DNA from: Ruminococcus flavefaciens AE3010
Lineage (GTDB): Bacteria > Bacillota > Clostridia > Oscillospirales > Ruminococcaceae
Assembly (NCBI RefSeq): GCF_000526795.1
Contig: NZ_JAGT01000001.1
Span: 953,001 to 1,017,000 of the forward strand
Direction of reading: 5' to 3'
DNA length: 64,000 bases
A program made the position numbers and the translations under genes. Below, piece by piece: positions 63,975-64,000 of the stretch. The notes under the pieces were generated by a model. It was not told the origin of the DNA, did not search any database, and saw only the letters and a program-made list of their open reading frames with translations. Each line of letters begins with the position of its first letter. Position 1 is the stretch's first letter.

Positions 63975-64000
63975 GAGTTTTTTCTTGTATAATAGAAATA

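Overview
The window looks like accessory-rich chromosome of an anaerobic cellulolytic Firmicute, most probably a Ruminococcus close to R. flavefaciens (inference). The reasons are five secreted proteins with dockerin modules, a GH11-type module joined to a dockerin, a CotH-family secreted protein, BspA-type leucine-rich repeats, AT-rich intergenic DNA with TTGACA/TATAAT promoters, and Clostridia-type mobile elements. There is no complete tRNA, no rRNA and no CRISPR array.

Layout. 1-9.3 kb: three dockerin proteins (one cut by the window edge, an RTX-repeat protein, a GH11-like protein) separated by broken genes (metallo-beta-lactamase fold, serine recombinase, tyrosine integrase, secreted C-terminal fragment). 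9.3-15.1 kb: a Cache-HAMP-GGDEF diguanylate cyclase next to a GGDEF relic, then a two-gene unit of a Cache sensor with a degenerate GGDEF domain and an orphan sugar-binding lipoprotein. 15.1-17.9 kb: an IS66-type element beside one copy of a ~170 bp dispersed repeat whose other copy is at 11.7 kb. 18-24.1 kb: a minus-strand run of small membrane proteins, a lipoprotein, a U32-like protein and a class C beta-lactamase-fold hydrolase. 24.3-34.8 kb: a dockerin protein and a BspA-like protein converge on a shared terminator split by an IS4-family copy; then an SDR plus condensation-domain pair, a membrane protein, and a second, inverted copy of the same IS. 34.9-37.5 kb: lipoprotein, degenerate ABC-ATPase-like protein, SUKH-family protein and a gene with an in-frame stop, resembling an immunity-gene cluster. 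37.5-39.5 kb: redox enzymes. 39.7-46.3 kb: a large dockerin protein, an SLH-CHAP protein and an ECF sigma/anti-sigma pair with an unusual leader. 46.6-53.7 kb: CotH protein, MATE pump and a large solute-binding lipoprotein. 54-61 kb: a compact phage- or plasmid-like replication operon (HTH, excisionase-like, DUF2815, family A DNA polymerase, zinc-ribbon protein, primase-helicase). 61.7-64 kb: a tRNA 3'-end relic, a ProX-like deacylase and a DUF4143 ATPase whose 5' UTR carries an internally deleted group II intron.

How the parts fit. The secreted proteins serve polysaccharide attachment and degradation on cellulosome scaffolds encoded elsewhere; the sensor and binding-protein genes look like nutrient sensing. 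The rest is turnover: two kinds of IS, several relics, and two direct repeats of a tRNA 3' end plus terminator 60.5 kb apart. Most notable are a GH11 module whose acid/base glutamate position is histidine, a DNA polymerase whose proofreading motifs are eroded inside an integrase-less replication module, an ABC-like protein without its catalytic residues, and an IS sitting exactly in the centre of a shared palindromic terminator.
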